Shown here one piece after another: positions 22,984 to 35,317 of a stretch of DNA of 64,000 nt (the stretch's first letter is position 1; the number at the start of each line of letters is the position of its first letter). The notes below the pieces were generated by a model, which was given only the letters and a program-made list of their open reading frames with translations, ran no database searches and was not told the origin of the DNA. Both the position numbers and the translations under genes were made by a program. This DNA comes from Fomitopsis serialis (taxonomy: Eukaryota > Basidiomycota > Agaricomycetes > Polyporales > Fomitopsidaceae): contig NW_025955063.1 in NCBI RefSeq assembly GCF_022376445.1, positions 62,001-126,000 on the forward strand, written 5' to 3'.

Positions 22984-24333
22984 ATGGAACCGCCAACTTC
23001 GCAGATCGAGCTACCACCCGAGCTATGGGACTACATCATCGAAGAATCGTCGTCTGACCGCTCAGCCCTCCGAGCGTGCGGCCTCACACAGCGTGCATGG
23101 GTCGCGACGACCCGGCGGCACCTTTTCAAAGCGATCGAGCTGAAGGGCGCTGCCGGCTGTGAACAGTTCCTGGACATCATCCTTTCGTCCTCGTCAATCG
23201 ACACCGGAATAACGCAATGTGTCTGCGATGTCACACTCACGAAGGTCCGCCTACGTCTCGATGCCCTTGATGACCGGGAGGCGTCCGATATACCGCTCAT
23301 CGAGGAGATGCTCTCGAGGTTGCCCAACATCGACTGTCTGCGATTGGTTGCCGTGGACGTCAAATGTGGGCCCCGGAAGATGCACGCCGACGATGGGTTG
23401 GATGAGGAATCCTCCGAGAAGACGCTTCGACCTTTGTTCACCCTGCCCAAGCTACGGGCACTGCACCTCATGTCAATTGTATTCGACTCGCCCTCCGACA
23501 CAATGCGTCTGCTCGCCGCTTTTCCGCAGGCCTCTTCGTTGCAGCTCAAGCATGTGCTTTACCTGCCGACACGTCAGCCACGACCAGCGACGAGCGTGGG
23601 CAAGGCTGGCCACACGATGTGTATTCAGGAATTGAGTTTCGCCGCTTTGACGGATACGGTGGGGTTGTTGGGTGCGCTCAGGCGACCGCCCTTCAAATTC
23701 AAATTCGCCTTGCAGAAGCTCATTTGTGCGCTATTCTCGTCGCTCGATGAAGTTCCTGTCCTGTTAGAGGTGATCGGAGAATCTGAGAGCACCTTAGAAG
23801 AACTGGAAGTTCACTGTGGTCCAAAATCCGATCGTACGCATTTCTCTCGTCTGTTACTATGCGACACTGTCGACTGACATCCCCGACAGTGTTTGAGAAG
23901 ATGGATCTGTCCCGGCACTCCCGCCTCAAATCCCTGCGTGTCGCTGTCATGGGCATGATGGACATTGACTCTGCGGCCTTGCACCCATCGCTTTCGCCAC
24001 TCCTCTCTCGCACGCCTAGCAGCTTGCGAGCCCTTCACCTACCCGTCGACCTCTCGCTATCTCCTGATGGCACTCCCCCTTGGCAGTTCATGGATTGGCC
24101 GAGCCTGGACGAAGCACTCACGCTCCTGCACGAGAAATCCGCTCTTGACCGTCTACGTGCGTCTCTACTACGGTCTGCCGAAGGGTATCAGCCGCTTGCC
24201 GCAGGTGGCGCAGCCACTGGGATCGCGGATACCCTGCGCTCTGCGTTCAGGACTGCGTGTCCGTCTGGTTGTGGGCGGATACATTCCTGGACCTGGAGCA
24301 GAGTCTGTGCCGGAGGAGTGCCACTGGCTCTAG
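22984..24333 (+). pseudogene. F-box/LRR-like paralogue with frameshift in exon 2
   Basis: Exon 1 (22984-23833) is open and closely parallels the copy at 20650: LPPELWDYIIEESSSDRSAL, RACGLTQRAWVATTRRHLF, EASDIPLIEEMLSRLPN, RRPPFKFKFALQKL. The intron (23834-23889) is in the same place and phase. Exon 2 begins LFEKMDLSRHSRLKSL and has FMDWPSLDEALTLLHEK. Near 24135 the frame then changes; the shifted frame continues the family (NPLLTVYVRL, IPCALRSGLRVRLVVGGYIPG, ending EECHWL at 24333). In the unshifted frame a different, non-conserved tail runs to about 24420. A two-base loss or one-base gain explains it. Either a decaying duplicate or a sequence error. Confidence 0.7.
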
Positions 24334-24717
24334 ATACTAACGAACGTGCACGCCAGTGGTCCTTACTTATTTGTCTTGTAGTCGGATGTATGCTACTTCA
24401 AGGCTTCAATATTCAATTCTGAGGCGTAGGGGCATAATTACACGTATTTATGAGCAGCGCAGACCGATTTGACATGCGCCTCGAGCAAGCTTGCTTGGGG
24501 AGATAATGGTTGGAGGTCTGGCTGCGACGCGTAACTTATCGTGGAAGCATTAGATCATGTGATCCTGTCGCGGTGGCGGGACGCGAGCCTGAGCTCACTG
24601 GCCTGGCAGGCTGCGGTATAACTCTGCTTCTCACTCTCATTCCTATACCCACTGGCCCGCGCGTGAAGCCATCCGAGTCCACGGTCTGATTAGGAGTTAA
24701 CAGAGTGAACGCATATC
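24334..24717. other. intergenic; upstream region of chs5
   Basis: No gene seen. A run of candidate promoter sequence lies within 150 bases of the Chs5 ATG. Confidence 0.4.
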
Positions 24718-26391
24718 ATGGTTCAATCACAGGAGAGCTTCATGTTCACGGTGGGGAAGCTGGGTGAGTACCGGCACTGACAGGCTAGTTGGTGGCGATG
24801 AATGCTGAGACACTCCATAAACCAGATGCTGGGATGGCTGTAAGTTCCTCCTGATTGTGCATGAAACCAGCTGAACATCGACCGTGTTCCCATAGATCTT
24901 GTTGGGGGAGCGGGCCCACCTAATAGAGTTCCCGTCCTTGCTACTACCACCCGGAGCGACGACAGGCTCCATAGTCAACATCTCAGTACAGCGCAACACC
25001 ACCGAAGAGAAGAGACGCGACACGGACTTTTGGAATCTGCAGAATGACGTCCTACAGACATATGGCACCAAGTCTCCCGAGAACCCGAAGCTGGAGGTGA
25101 GCAGGATCCGTCTACTTCATGGAGAGGTGGAAAGGCAATGTTTCCCGGAAGGTACGGAACGTCACGCAGACGTCCGTAACACTAGAATGGCCAACCCTCA
25201 AACTCGCCACTGCGAAGCTGCGTTCCCTCGACATCTACCGTAATCGCCAACGCCTCGCTGCCATCCCGTCCCCCCTCACCAACACCTCCACGAAGCTCTC
25301 CGGTCTCCAGATCGACACCGAGTACACCTTCCAGCTCGTCCTGCGCACCACCGCGGGCGTGTTCCCGTCTAACATCCTCCGCGTGCGCACGCACACCATG
25401 ACCGACACCTCGGGCATCTGCGTGTGCTTCGGGAACTTGCAGGACCCCGTCCTGCTCGAAAACTCAAAGATGGCGCTGCAGGAGATGGGCGCGAAGTGGA
25501 GCGAGAAGATCGAGATCGATACGACGCACTTCGTGTGCACGACCCCCGCCGCGACGCCTACCGGCGCCGCGGCGTCGGGGGGCCTCACCACCGCGCCGGG
25601 CGTAGAGTACCAAAAGGCGCTGCAGCTCAGCATCCCCGTCGTGCAGCCGCATTGGATCCTCGCGTGTCACTCCGCGAAGAAGTGAGTACCGTCCTTCCGC
25701 TAATCACACGCGAAGTGTACCGAGCCCGCTGACGCGCCAACGCAGAATGGTGCCCATCCACCCATACTACCTCGGCGCAACACCACCCGCGCCCACGCAG
25801 CTCTCTCGGCCACAGTCCATGTCCCAAGCGAGCCTCCCGCGCGCCCACAGCGCGTCGCCCTCACAGCAACAGCACCCCACCCGCGCCGCGAACCGGCAGT
25901 CCATGCCTCCACAGCGCGTCTCGTCCGCCTCGCCGCCCGCCGCGACGGCCCCGCACAGGTTCGAGCCGATGCCAGAGGAGCAGGAGGAGAGCGAGGAACT
26001 GAACGTGAGCCGCTCGCCGGGACACATACGCAAGGGCACGATGACGAAGAACTTTAAGTTTCCCCCGCCTGCGCAGTCCCAGCCCCCGCCGCCCGTCCCG
26101 CCCGTGCCCAAGGAGCGTGCGCCGACGTCGCCGCCACAACAGAAGGAGTCGGCCTCCCCGCGGCCTGACGTGCAGACGCCTAAAGAGGCGGCGGACCCGC
26201 CTGATAGCGCACCGCCTGTGTCGGCTGGCCGCCGGGAATCGACGGAGGAAGCAAAGCTGTCGCCCGTACCGGTCATCACGCCGTCTGTCGTCGAGGTTCC
26301 GCCACCACCACCTGTGGACAAGGAGCTCGCCCCGCATATTCCGGAGGGGGACGATGATCTTGGGGAGACGGAAGAGATTTCGTTGAACTGA
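24718..26391 (+). CDS. chs5: Chs5, exomer scaffold for chitin-synthase export
   Basis: Five exons, 24718-24763, 24826-24839 (14 nt), 24896-25096, 25152-25681 and 25746-26391; 478 residues, all in frame. The order of parts matches Chs5: a short N-terminal dimerisation segment (FMFTVGKLDAGMAILLGERA, then HLIEFPSLLLPPG), a fibronectin-III domain (VRNVTQTSVTLEW to FQLVLRTTAGVFPSNILRV), a BRCT domain (ISGICVCFGNL-like start, ending VVQPHWILACHSAKKMVPIH), then a long Pro/Ser-rich disordered tail ending in an acidic cluster. In yeast, Chs5 with ChAPs binds Arf1 at the trans-Golgi network and carries chitin synthase III to the surface. The 14-nt micro-exon is notable but splices cleanly (GKL-DAGMA). 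The next gene, TOK1-like, converges on it. Confidence 0.93.
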
Positions 26392-26790
26392 CGTGCTTTC
26401 TGAGATACTAATTTACTATGGGGACCGTGTGCGCTGGTCATCAGTACTTCTTTTATTCCTTGCGCGTCGCGCGATTTTATCATTATCTTGCGCAGGCGGA
26501 TCCTGCGTGCCATCGCTCTTGTAGTGTACATGGATTCTGTGAATCAACTGCCGCTGTGTCGTGTAAGAATGTGCAATGCATGATGAGCGTATCGGTGTAG
26601 ATGTTACAGAAATGAGTAGATGTCCGACGTGGAATCCTGAGACGCTAGCAAATACAATAGGGGCACACATGCAGAGAAATGCGATAAAGAGATGCGTGGA
26701 CGTCATTGAGTCGTGAAGGTGTCATATCGATTTGTGGGCGTAATCAATTGCGGAGACTGTCCGTTCAGAACATGGTTGTTCGGAGTATCC
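26392..26790. other. intergenic between convergent genes
   Basis: 3' flanks of chs5 and of the potassium-channel gene; nothing else recognised. Confidence 0.45.
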
Positions 26791-29700
26791 TCACCGGGCG
26801 AGGTGGCAAACGGAGTCGGGAGGGGTCGATGACGGAGGCGAGCTCGTCGGAGACGCTTCCTGAACGGGGGCATGTCTTGCAGAGTCGCGCGTCGAAGAGT
26901 CCGGGCTACTCAGGGGGCTCTCGTCGTCCTCGGTCTGCTCGTCTTCGCCTATATGCTCAGCCTCTTCGGCTTCAAGTTCGGGGCTGCCGCCGGGAGCATT
27001 TGCACGCTGCTCGGTCTGGATAGCCATCAGTGTGTCACGTTCGGCGAGGGCTTGTAACGCGCTGTCAGCGGAATGGATCATCGCTTTCAAGGCACCTGCA
27101 ACAGATGCTGTTAGTTGTGATAGGAAGCAATGACTCGAAGATGACTGACGTTCTATGCTCAAGATAAGAGGGTCTGAGGGGATTGATCAAACATCAGCGG
27201 TCAGCACAGCAAAGGACGCGAACGGAGACGCACATGTTTGGCATCGTCGTCCGACAGGATCTCCTGCTTGACCCTCTCGTCAGCATCCTCGTTCGCCACG
27301 ATCTCATCCAGCAACTGTCTCAGCGTCCTCGGCACATTCCTCGCGTCGTGGCCATCGCCGTCGTGGCCGCCGCCCGTGGCGAAAACTGCATGTAGTCATG
27401 GAACGTCCGCGCCTGCCGTATGATCTCGTGCGGCAGGGCTTCCAGCTCCTTGTGCGCTTTCTTGTGCGCCTCCTCCATCTGTGCCTGGATAGCAGCCATG
27501 GACTGCGCCTCCGGTTCGACGGAGACCTCGCCCTTGCGTATGGCATCGACGTTACGCATGCGGTCTGCTGCCGTGCGTTGCAGTTGATACTCGGCGTGCG
27601 GAACCTCCGCTGCCTCGTCTGCGGTGTCTCTGCGGTACTTGCGCACGGCGCGCTCGAACACCTGCGAATGCATGGCATTCTGATACTTGGCGGAGAACGC
27701 GTCCTCGATGACTGTGATCGGAAACGTCAATAGCTGCGGCTCACGAAATAGAACCGGTGCTTACCGGCTACGAGGATAGTCATGGTGGCGACACCAAACA
27801 AGGCCCACACGACGAAGATGGAACGGCCCGCTGGAGTGACTGGCGCGTAGTCACCATACCCTGTTGTCATGAAACAAATGAAACCTGCGCATCGGAGGTG
27901 AGCAAAGGTTCGAGCGAACGCAAAGAACACTTACAGAAGTACATGGCGATCGCATACGACCAACCCTCGGTGGTACTGAATATCGCGGAACCGATAAACC
28001 AGAATATGAAGAAGCCGCTCCACGCTATCGCGAGCTGCACGGATCGTTAGCCACGGGACGCCTGAGGCAACCAGTATCACTCGCCTTGACGATGTTCGCG
28101 CTCGTCTCCTCATCCTGCATCTCCTTCTTGAGCATCGCATACGGCTTCGCCGCCAGCGCACCGGCGGCGTACTTCCTCAGCCACTTCGGCGCAGCGATAT
28201 ACTTGCCGTGCAAAGGGCTCGTCGGCTCTTCCGCCCTCCGACTGCTGTGAGCCATCGTCGTCTCCCTCCGCTCCCGCACAGCCTCGTGCTCCTCATCCTG
28301 AGCCTCGACAATGGTGTCGATGACCTCCTCCCTATGCCGGACTGACGGCCCTGGTGCATGGATCTCGCGCCCACTCACGACCAAAGCCATCTTCGTGAGT
28401 ATAGACGCCATGCGCCCGAGCTGCGCGTCCGTCGGCGTGCCGACATGCGTGGGCCACCCGTCGTCCGCAGGTGCACCGCCCGAGGGGTGCGGGGGCTCAT
28501 CTCCATGCGCGACCTTGTGCGCGGGACTGAAGTCGACGAACATGTTCAAGGGCACGCCCGCCTCGAGCGCCGCCGCGTGCAGCTGCTCGTCCGACAGCGC
28601 GTTGATGTTGAGATGCTTGCCAAACGGATGGCCGACGATGTGCTTCGTCTGGCGGCGCGCGGGATCCTCGGGCGGGGGCCTGCGCAGCCGCGGGAACTTG
28701 AGGAAGCGCACCACCCACGACTCCTCGCCCGCGCCTGCCATGGGCCCGCCGAGCCCGACGAAGCGCACGCCCTGCTCCTCCCGCCACTGCGCGTCCGCGA
28801 CCCACACCGCGCTGCCCTGCTGCCGTAGCCGCCACTCGATCGCGCGCCGCCACCGCGTCTGCCACCGCCGGAACCGCCGTGCCTCGCGCCGCCGCGCGCG
28901 CACCTGCCGTAGCCGCTTGCGGTACCCGATCTCGAGCCCCTCCAGGACCGTGTCGCGGCAAAGCGTGATGACAGTTCCGAGCGTGATGATCCCGAACGCG
29001 ATGTAGAAGCAGATCCAGACGCGGCTGCCTGTGCTGTCCGGGAGGATGTCACCGAAGCCGATGGTCTCGATCGAGACGACGGTAAAGTAGAGCCCGTTGA
29101 TGTACGAGAGCGAGAGCATCACCGAGTTGATCAGCGCCCCCAGAGCGATGTACATCAGGAGGATGATCACCAGGATAACGAGCGAACGTTGCTTGCGCGT
29201 CAAGCCGCTGCCTGTAATGCGCATATAGTGAGCGATACAGTGCATTGGGAAAATGGCATACCGCTGTTAGCGAAATCCTTTGTGCGAACGTAGTCGACGA
29301 TGAGGCTGAGATTCGTGATCGTAGAGGCTATGGTCGAGCACAGGATCATCCAGAATGACTGACCATAGGTATAGCCGTCATCTATGCGGTGGACAACACC
29401 GAAGGCAGTCACGGCAGCGATGTTGATAGCGTCTGCGGGGCTATGTGTCAGACTATGCTAGAAACACACTTCGAGGACTGACCGTGTATTGTGAGGAACA
29501 AGATACAAAACAGGGTGGTAGCCTTGATCCACTTCTCGGAGAACCTCAGAATGAGACAGACGTTCGCGAAGACAGCACAAGCCATGGAGAAAGCCAGCCC
29601 TACGTCCAGAATCACCGGGTTCGGCCGTACGTCCACGGTCTCGTTACCCTGCGTCTGGATGTACCAATGCTCGGTAAGGCCAGGTATCTCGAGGAGAATC

Positions 29701-30146
29701 GAGAACGGTATGATGACACCGGAGATAATAGGCGAATACCGATAGTAGGGCACATAGCGCGCAGTCTCTCCAGGACTCGTTGTGGGAAAGAACAATGTCC
29801 TCGCGCGTGAGACCAGAGTCGGCTTGAGTGGTTCTGAGGAGCTGGACGAGGTCAGAGTGCGACTGGGATCCTCAGACGGCCCTAGGCCTGATAGGGTGCT
29901 GCCAATGGTACCGAAATGTCGCAATGGACGAGATCTCGAGGCAGAGGGAGGGTTTTGGTCTTCTTCGTCATCTGATGAAGCATCTGGAGGACTTCGGTCG
30001 CTTTCGCGAGCTTGAATCGATGAACGGTCCTGCTTCTCGATGTCTCGCGGGGCGTCGCTTCGGTTATGGCTTGTGAGGAGGTAGGCCACATTCATGAGGA
30101 AGCTGAGGCCCATGGTGGGTTGCGAATGCGGCCCACTCGTTTGCAC
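26791..30146 (-). CDS. tok1: TOK1-type two-pore-domain outward-rectifier potassium channel, one apparent frameshift
   Basis: A plasma-membrane K+ channel with two pore loops in one chain, the fungal TOK plan (8 membrane helices). Both selectivity filters are visible: TIGFGD (about 29050-29067, in VVSIETIGFGDILP) and TTGYGD (about 27850-27870, in FICFMTTGYGDYAPVTP). Upstream helices include SPIISGVIIPFSILLEIPG and VILDVGLAFSMACAVFANV. Between the pores lies a large, very basic cytosolic region (GYRKRLRQVRARRREARRF) after LTRKQRSLVILVIILLM. The C-terminal cytosolic tail is helical and charged (VFERAVRKYRRDTADEAAEV). Near 27385 a TTTT run leaves the frame one base short between HDYMQF and ATGGGHDGDG. 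The N-terminus is uncertain: 30146 is used, but an ATG at 30335 with a Ser run could start an earlier exon. Confidence 0.88.
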
Positions 30147-30518
30147 GATGTTATTCTAGCCTTGTGTCGTAGGGCAATACATCGCCGCGGTCGTCGCTCT
30201 GATGCGATAGTTATGTCCCCGGCGGTTCACTGTAGACTAGAAGAGTGCAGTTCAACCGAAGTAGACGAGGAGGAGGACGAGGAGGGGATTCGGTTGGAAT
30301 GGTTCTTGCGAATAGCTCGTAGATTCATCAGGTGATCGTGAGAAAACCACAACACCGGAACGATCGACTGCACAGATCGTCAGATCTCTAGATCTCAAGA
30401 TCTCAAAGCCAGAGGCCAACTTGGGCAACTTATCTTGCTGCTACTAATTTATAACCTTATCCTTGTTCGCTGCTCTCATCTCTACGTCATCTCTTCCCCT
30501 CTCCTCTACGCAACGGTC
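30147..30518. promoter_or_regulatory. shared upstream region of divergent tok1 and ura5
   Basis: The two genes point away from each other here. Three AGATCT palindromes occur in about 30 bases near 30380-30410, followed by a TATAA-like element (30449-30454) and a pyrimidine tract before the ura5 ATG. Common regulation is possible but only inferred. The left part may contain the first tok1 exon. Confidence 0.45.
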
Positions 30519-31253
30519 ATGGCCGCACTGAACAAATACCAAAACGAGCTCATCGAGCATTCGATGGCGGTCGGTGCCCTCAAGTTTGGATCCTTCACGC
30601 TCAAGTCCGGACGGTGAGCCCATTCACCGCAGCGGTCATCCACAGACATGATATCCGAGAATATCAGGCAGTCCCCGTATTTCTTCAACGCCGGACTCCT
30701 CGCAGACGGCCTAGTGCTCGACACGCTCTGTACGGCCTACGCCAAAACCATCGCCGACTCTCTCAAAGCCGGCTTGCCAGAGTTCGACATCCTCTTCGGA
30801 CCGGCCTACAAGGGTATCCCGTTTGCCGCGTGCACCGCGCTTCTCTTGCACCGCGATCACGGCATCGACGTCGGATACGCGTACGATCGCAAGGAGGCGA
30901 AGGACCACGGCGAGGGCGGGGTCACGGTCGGCGCTCCGGTGAAGGGCAAACGAGTACTGATCCTGGACGACGTCGCCACCGCTGGCACTGCGATCCGCGG
31001 CGCGATCGATATCGTGAAGCGCGAGGGCGGAAATGTCGTGGGTGCAGTGCTGCTTCTGGATAGGGAGGAGGTCGGCAGGGAGGGCCAGAGCATGATCGAC
31101 GAGGTCGAGGGCATCTTGAGCGGCAAGGGCAGCGTGCCGACGATCCTAAAGATGAGGCATCTCATGACCTGGTTGGAGCAGCACGGGCGCACAGAGGAGC
31201 TGAAACACATGCAAGAATACTGGGAGCAGTACGGTGTCAAGGAGTCAAGTTGA
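30519..31253 (+). CDS. ura5: orotate phosphoribosyltransferase
   Basis: Converts orotate plus PRPP to orotidine-5'-phosphate, the fifth step of pyrimidine synthesis; cytosolic homodimer. Two exons, 30519-30613 and 30668-31253, join as LKSGR-QSPYFFNAGL; 226 residues, the usual length. Motifs in order: FGSFTLKSGR, DILFGPAYKGIPFA, YDRKEAKDHGEGG (the mobile catalytic loop with its basic residues), and the PRPP-binding loop VLILDDVATAGTAI at about 30955-30997. The start at 30519 has a good context (GGTCATGG) and matches the family N-terminus; an in-frame ATG at 30435 is unlikely, as it lies in the promoter. Intact. Confidence 0.96.
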
Positions 31254-32160
31254 AGTCGATAGTGAGGTCGCATGATTAGCAAGGCATGAACGCTGAAATG
31301 TATCACCCGGTGTTAGAATATGGAGTTTCAGTTACAGGTCAGTCAATCTCAATCCTCCCTCTGCCCACCTTCCGCTGATGATTGGTTCCAGCTCTGTCGT
31401 GGCAAAGAATGTATCCGTATCACGGGCCCGGTCTTTCCAAGGCTTTCGGCCTGCTTGGGAAATTTCTGAGCGAGTACTCAAGTGCTGCAGTGCGTCTTCA
31501 CAGACGTGACATTTCCGGCCGATGTACACTGAAACTGATGACAACTTAAGCCAGATCACACCGGAGCACTGAAGCTTCAGCTGTACTACTCCATGCACAA
31601 CGGGATGCCCGACGACAGAAAGATTCGCCTACATATGTAGTTCAACGCAGCGTGCTTCAGCGGCGCCAGCATACTGGGATCATTGCAACTTCGTCATGGA
31701 CGAGTCAATCGCTGCCCACTGTTCAACGCCCCGACCTTAGTCAGACTACATACACCTGATGGCAGCGTCGTACGTAGTGACCGCCTGCTGTGAACCACAG
31801 GTAAGAAATTTTATCAGGGATTCGCTGCTCTCCGTGGGTCAGCCCGGGATCGTGGCCATCTGCAGCCGCTGCTCAGTAATTCCTCACGAGTCTATAAGTA
31901 GTCGAGGCGAGCTGCACGCGCTTGTGGCGAGAGACGATTCAGGCTGTGATTGGGCGAACATGCTATCGTATGCGGTACTCTCGACTGCAGAGCTTTTGAA
32001 ACCGCAGCAACTAGAATACTAAAAACAAAGTCGCAACTCATCTCTCCGCGACTATACTTGGGCACCAAAGTCTGCAAGTAAATCTCCTTCGACGGCAGTA
32101 CATGCATAGTACGCAAGAAAGCATATGACAAGCACTTACTCTGGACAATAATAAAGAGAC
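31254..32160. other. intergenic, no gene recognised
   Basis: Short open frames on both strands lack domains or spliced continuity. It carries the 3' flanks of ura5 and of an F-box copy. Confidence 0.4.
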
Positions 32161-33718
32161 TTAAAAGATCGTCCGTTCACCCGCTTCTACCAACGTTGCG
32201 CCTTCAATTCCGAGCACACAGAAATGATTAGGCGTGCTCACCATTGTGTGTAAATCCCAGCAGTATTTCTTCACCGGCTTTTCGAGCCTAGGAGGGTACG
32301 CGCCGAACACCACACTGACAGGCAACCCTGCGAGTACAGAAGAACGCAGCCACGTCGATAATGGCTGCACCACTGACGACTTCACTACGTCTGGCACCCA
32401 GCGCGTGTCACCCGGCTGCAGGAGGAAATCAATAACGATAGAGACGGTCAAGCAAGGGTTCTTCTTGTGCAGGAGCGTCAATGTTTCATCCAAGCTCGGC
32501 CAGTCCATGAATGACCACTCAGTGGTGTCATTCGCATCCAGCGACAGGGTGATCGGCAAGCGCAGGGTCCGCAGACTGCTGGGGGCGCGAGAGAGGAATG
32601 TGAGGTATGACGGTCGAACCTTGAAGCTAGGCTTGTCAAGGCAGTCAGAGCGGATGGCAGTAACACTGAGGGATTTGAGACATGAATGCTGGGACAGATC
32701 CATCGTCTCAGACACTGTCGGGTATACGGGGCGTCAGGCAGACATAGGTACCATTGACAGACGTGCGTACGAAATGAGTCCGTGAACCAGTCCACTACGA
32801 GATCCTCCAGGGTGCCCTCGATTCGTCTACCATTTCTTGACAATATTCTCCTCTTCCTGGTCATATGACACGGCCCAGTCAGCTTCCTAAAGGCGCACTT
32901 GAAAGGCGGCTGCCTAAGCGCGCTCAGCAAGGACAGTGTGTGTGCACGATGGATGCCCAACTCCCTGATACAGATCAACGAGTCGGCCTTCCTATTCTCC
33001 TGTATCTGGGGCGGCCAACGCGCTGGCCCGGAAAGGCGGGGGTTAGATCTTGTAGCTGCAGCGACGACACTTGCGGGAAGGCGACCAGAAGGAGTATGAT
33101 ATCGGAGGTCGAATCAAACGAGACCGAGTGGATATGCAACGTCCGCAATCGTGGCAGGGTGAACAGCGATCGAGGCGGCTTGGCGGGATATCCGTCGTCC
33201 AGGGCATCACCTGGATGCATCTTCGGCATGCATTCGACTACGACGTCTCTCAGTCGCAGATGTCCAACGTTGGGTAATGCCGAGAAGATTTCTTCCAGGA
33301 GTGGTATGTCGGACGCCTCAGAATCCTCAGGGACATCGAGGCGCAGGCGAACCTGTACGAGCACAAGCTTGCGGACGCATCGCCCTATTCCAGTGCCAGT
33401 CGACAAAGACGAGTGGAGCATGTCTCGAAACTGTCGACAGCGATTGACGCCCATCAGCCCGACCGCTTTGAACAGGTGCCGTCGAGTCCTCGCGACCCAC
33501 GATCGCTGCGTCAGGCCGCATGCACGAAGGGCTCGAAAACTGGACGACAACTCGTCGATGACGTGGTCCCATAGCTCGGGTGGCAGCGCGGTCCGCGATC
33601 CAAATGGCTGAGGTGTAATCAGTCTGTCAGCGGGCGGTTGATCTGCAGCAGTGCTTGGTGAGCGCATTGCACAGTACTGGACGAAGCTCTCACGAGGGTT
33701 GTGTACTGCTGAGTCCAT
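32161..33718 (-). pseudogene. F-box/LRR-like paralogue with frameshift near the end of exon 1
   Basis: Same family as the copies at 20.6 and 23 kb, inverted. The ATG at 33718 (or 33667) precedes LPPELWDHVIDELSSSFRAL, RACGLTQRSWVARTRRHLF, DVPEDSEASDIPLLEEIFSA and SLFTLPRLRTLHI. Near 33005 the frame breaks; one base later the family sequence resumes (LICIRELGIHRAH, LRQPPFKCAFRKL). The conserved phase-1 intron (32715-32770) leads to exon 2 (LSETMDLSQHSCLKSL, FMDWPSLDETLTLLHKKNP), ending GERTIF at 32161. Exon 2 is intact. A single-base deletion is the only defect, so it could be a young pseudogene or an assembly error. Confidence 0.7.
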
Positions 33719-34727
33719 GGTGCGTAGGCTAGTATGACCCTGTATCGGCGACTTCGCGATCTGGCAGAACTGGAGCTACCGCAAGCAACCTAAATGAGGC
33801 TGGAGACGACAGTTTGGTAAATTTGGTGAAGTCGCTGAAGCAAAGCTACCCTTGAATGCTCAAGAATCTAGCCACGGCCACCATCCAAGTCAGTGTTTGC
33901 TCAACCTTGAGATTGGTTGGGTAAAGGCACCTACGTGGCTGCGACGGAGGCGTGCGCGATTGCCCGCTAAGTACAACCCCGAAGAGGATAGAAAGTACGG
34001 TGGGATAAGGGTGTTTCTAATCTTCGTACGCGTCAGTCGTCCGCAGACATAACATCGAAGTGTGCTTGTGAACCCCTACCGACCGAGGCAAGTTCGTGTA
34101 GCGGTAGCTAAGATGCTTGCGGGCTGACACAGACAAGACTGAATTCCTCCCTACCCTTTGGTCTTGAACCTCCTTGAGAGTCGAGACCCAGGATACAAGA
34201 GCAGAAAGCCAGGGCACCTGCATCAATATTCTCCCACGCACCCGCATCCTGATCATACCTGATTCTAAGTAAGTAAGTATGTAATATCGGGCTCGCTTAG
34301 GCTCGAGCTCACTTGGGAAGCACATTCACTGGCAATGAAGTTGAATCATTCAACTTGAATGAACACACAAACACCCGTGCCTCCGGCAAGCTCTTGCAGG
34401 ATGCCTGTGGCTATCATATCACACACTCTGCATGATCGTCTAAATACTTGGCGAGCGCATTTCAAGGCGCCGACGGCAGCTTGAAGAGACGAATACCATT
34501 TCACTGGTGGCACAACACGGTCACGCTCCTGAAGTTCACTATAGGAGATACAGCCTTCCGTATCTCTCTACTTCAAGCCCTCCATGATTTACCTCTTCGA
34601 ACTATTGCACTTCAGCTGACGGCGTCGCGGCGCTGCAACATTACAACTCGAACTAGGCCCCATCGACGATGTCTATGCGATATTGAGACTTTTGACAGCC
34701 AGCGCGTTGAACTATCGAGAGACGCAC
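33719..34727. other. intergenic; 3' side of a peptide-precursor gene
   Basis: Left part is the promoter side of the F-box copy on the minus strand. A GTAAGTAAGTA-like motif lies near 34266-34278. The missing last exon of the 35-kb peptide precursor should lie somewhere in 34400-34727, but I could not fix it. Confidence 0.4.
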
Positions 34728-35272
34728 CATGGTAACCGATGTAGTTTCCGCCACCCGGGCTCGTGCGACGAGAGAGCTCTGAAGATGGCGTCAGTCCGAA
34801 GCCGGGTGGGCCAGTAGTCTCGTTAGTGCTATCGACGATGTCTGTCGGAATAATTTAGACCGTGGCATGTAAATCAGATCTAACAAGGAACACACCGAGA
34901 GTACCGACGTAGTTGCCTCCACCCGGGGCGGTGCGACGAACGAGCTCTGTGAGAACGGAATGGTCAGATTGACTCGTTATCATGCAGGCAGAACAGCAAA
35001 CCATGAGCCTCCTCGTCGGTCTTGTCGGTGATGTCTGACAGAGCATTAGAAGTGTCACTGTCCGTCGTGTACGAGTCGAGAAGAAACACACCATTAGTAC
35101 CGACGTAATTGCCTCCACCCGGGGCGGTGCGACGATCAAGCTCTGTGAAGGGTATCAGACCGGGCAGTTGACGTACAGGTAGCACAACATACCGCTGGTC
35201 TCAGCGATCGGAGCTGCCAAAGCAACGTGGAAGAGCGCGACGCCGAGGAAGACAGCTGCGGTGAACTTCATG
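34728..35272 (-). CDS. secreted repeat-peptide precursor, NYVG-core type (KEP-like), signal exon shifted by one base
   Basis: Exons on the minus strand: signal exon 35193-35272, then three 51-nt repeat exons at 35092-35142, 34896-34946 and 34728-34778, all with phase-1 boundaries. The signal begins MKFTAAVFLGVALFHVA, like the four precursors at 47-57 kb. Each repeat reads E-L-x-R-R then T(A/S)PGGGNY(V/I)G: ELDRRTAPGGGNYVGTN, ELVRRTAPGGGNYVGTL, ELSRRTSPGGGNYIGYH. RR is a kexin-type cleavage site; predicted mature peptides are about 15 residues with one tyrosine. In the signal exon a TTTT run is one T too long for the frame that reaches the repeats, so as written it stops early. The terminal exon was not identified. 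A TATAAAA-type box lies 45-55 bases upstream. Confidence 0.7.
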
Positions 35273-35317
35273 TTGGTCAGTAGCACTAAGCTGGTTTGTC
35301 CCCCTTGCTGGAGGCCC

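Noticed and set aside
25767..26531. 254-codon minus-strand open frame
   Set aside because: Antisense shadow of the Pro/Ser-rich tail of chs5, giving a Gly/Ser-rich artefact.
28311..29006. 231-codon plus-strand open frame
   Set aside because: Antisense to the basic cytosolic region of the TOK1 channel; its Arg/Ser pattern mirrors the codons of that region.
32234..33611. plus-strand open frames over the 32-34 kb F-box copy
   Set aside because: Antisense to F-box sequence that matches three other local copies.
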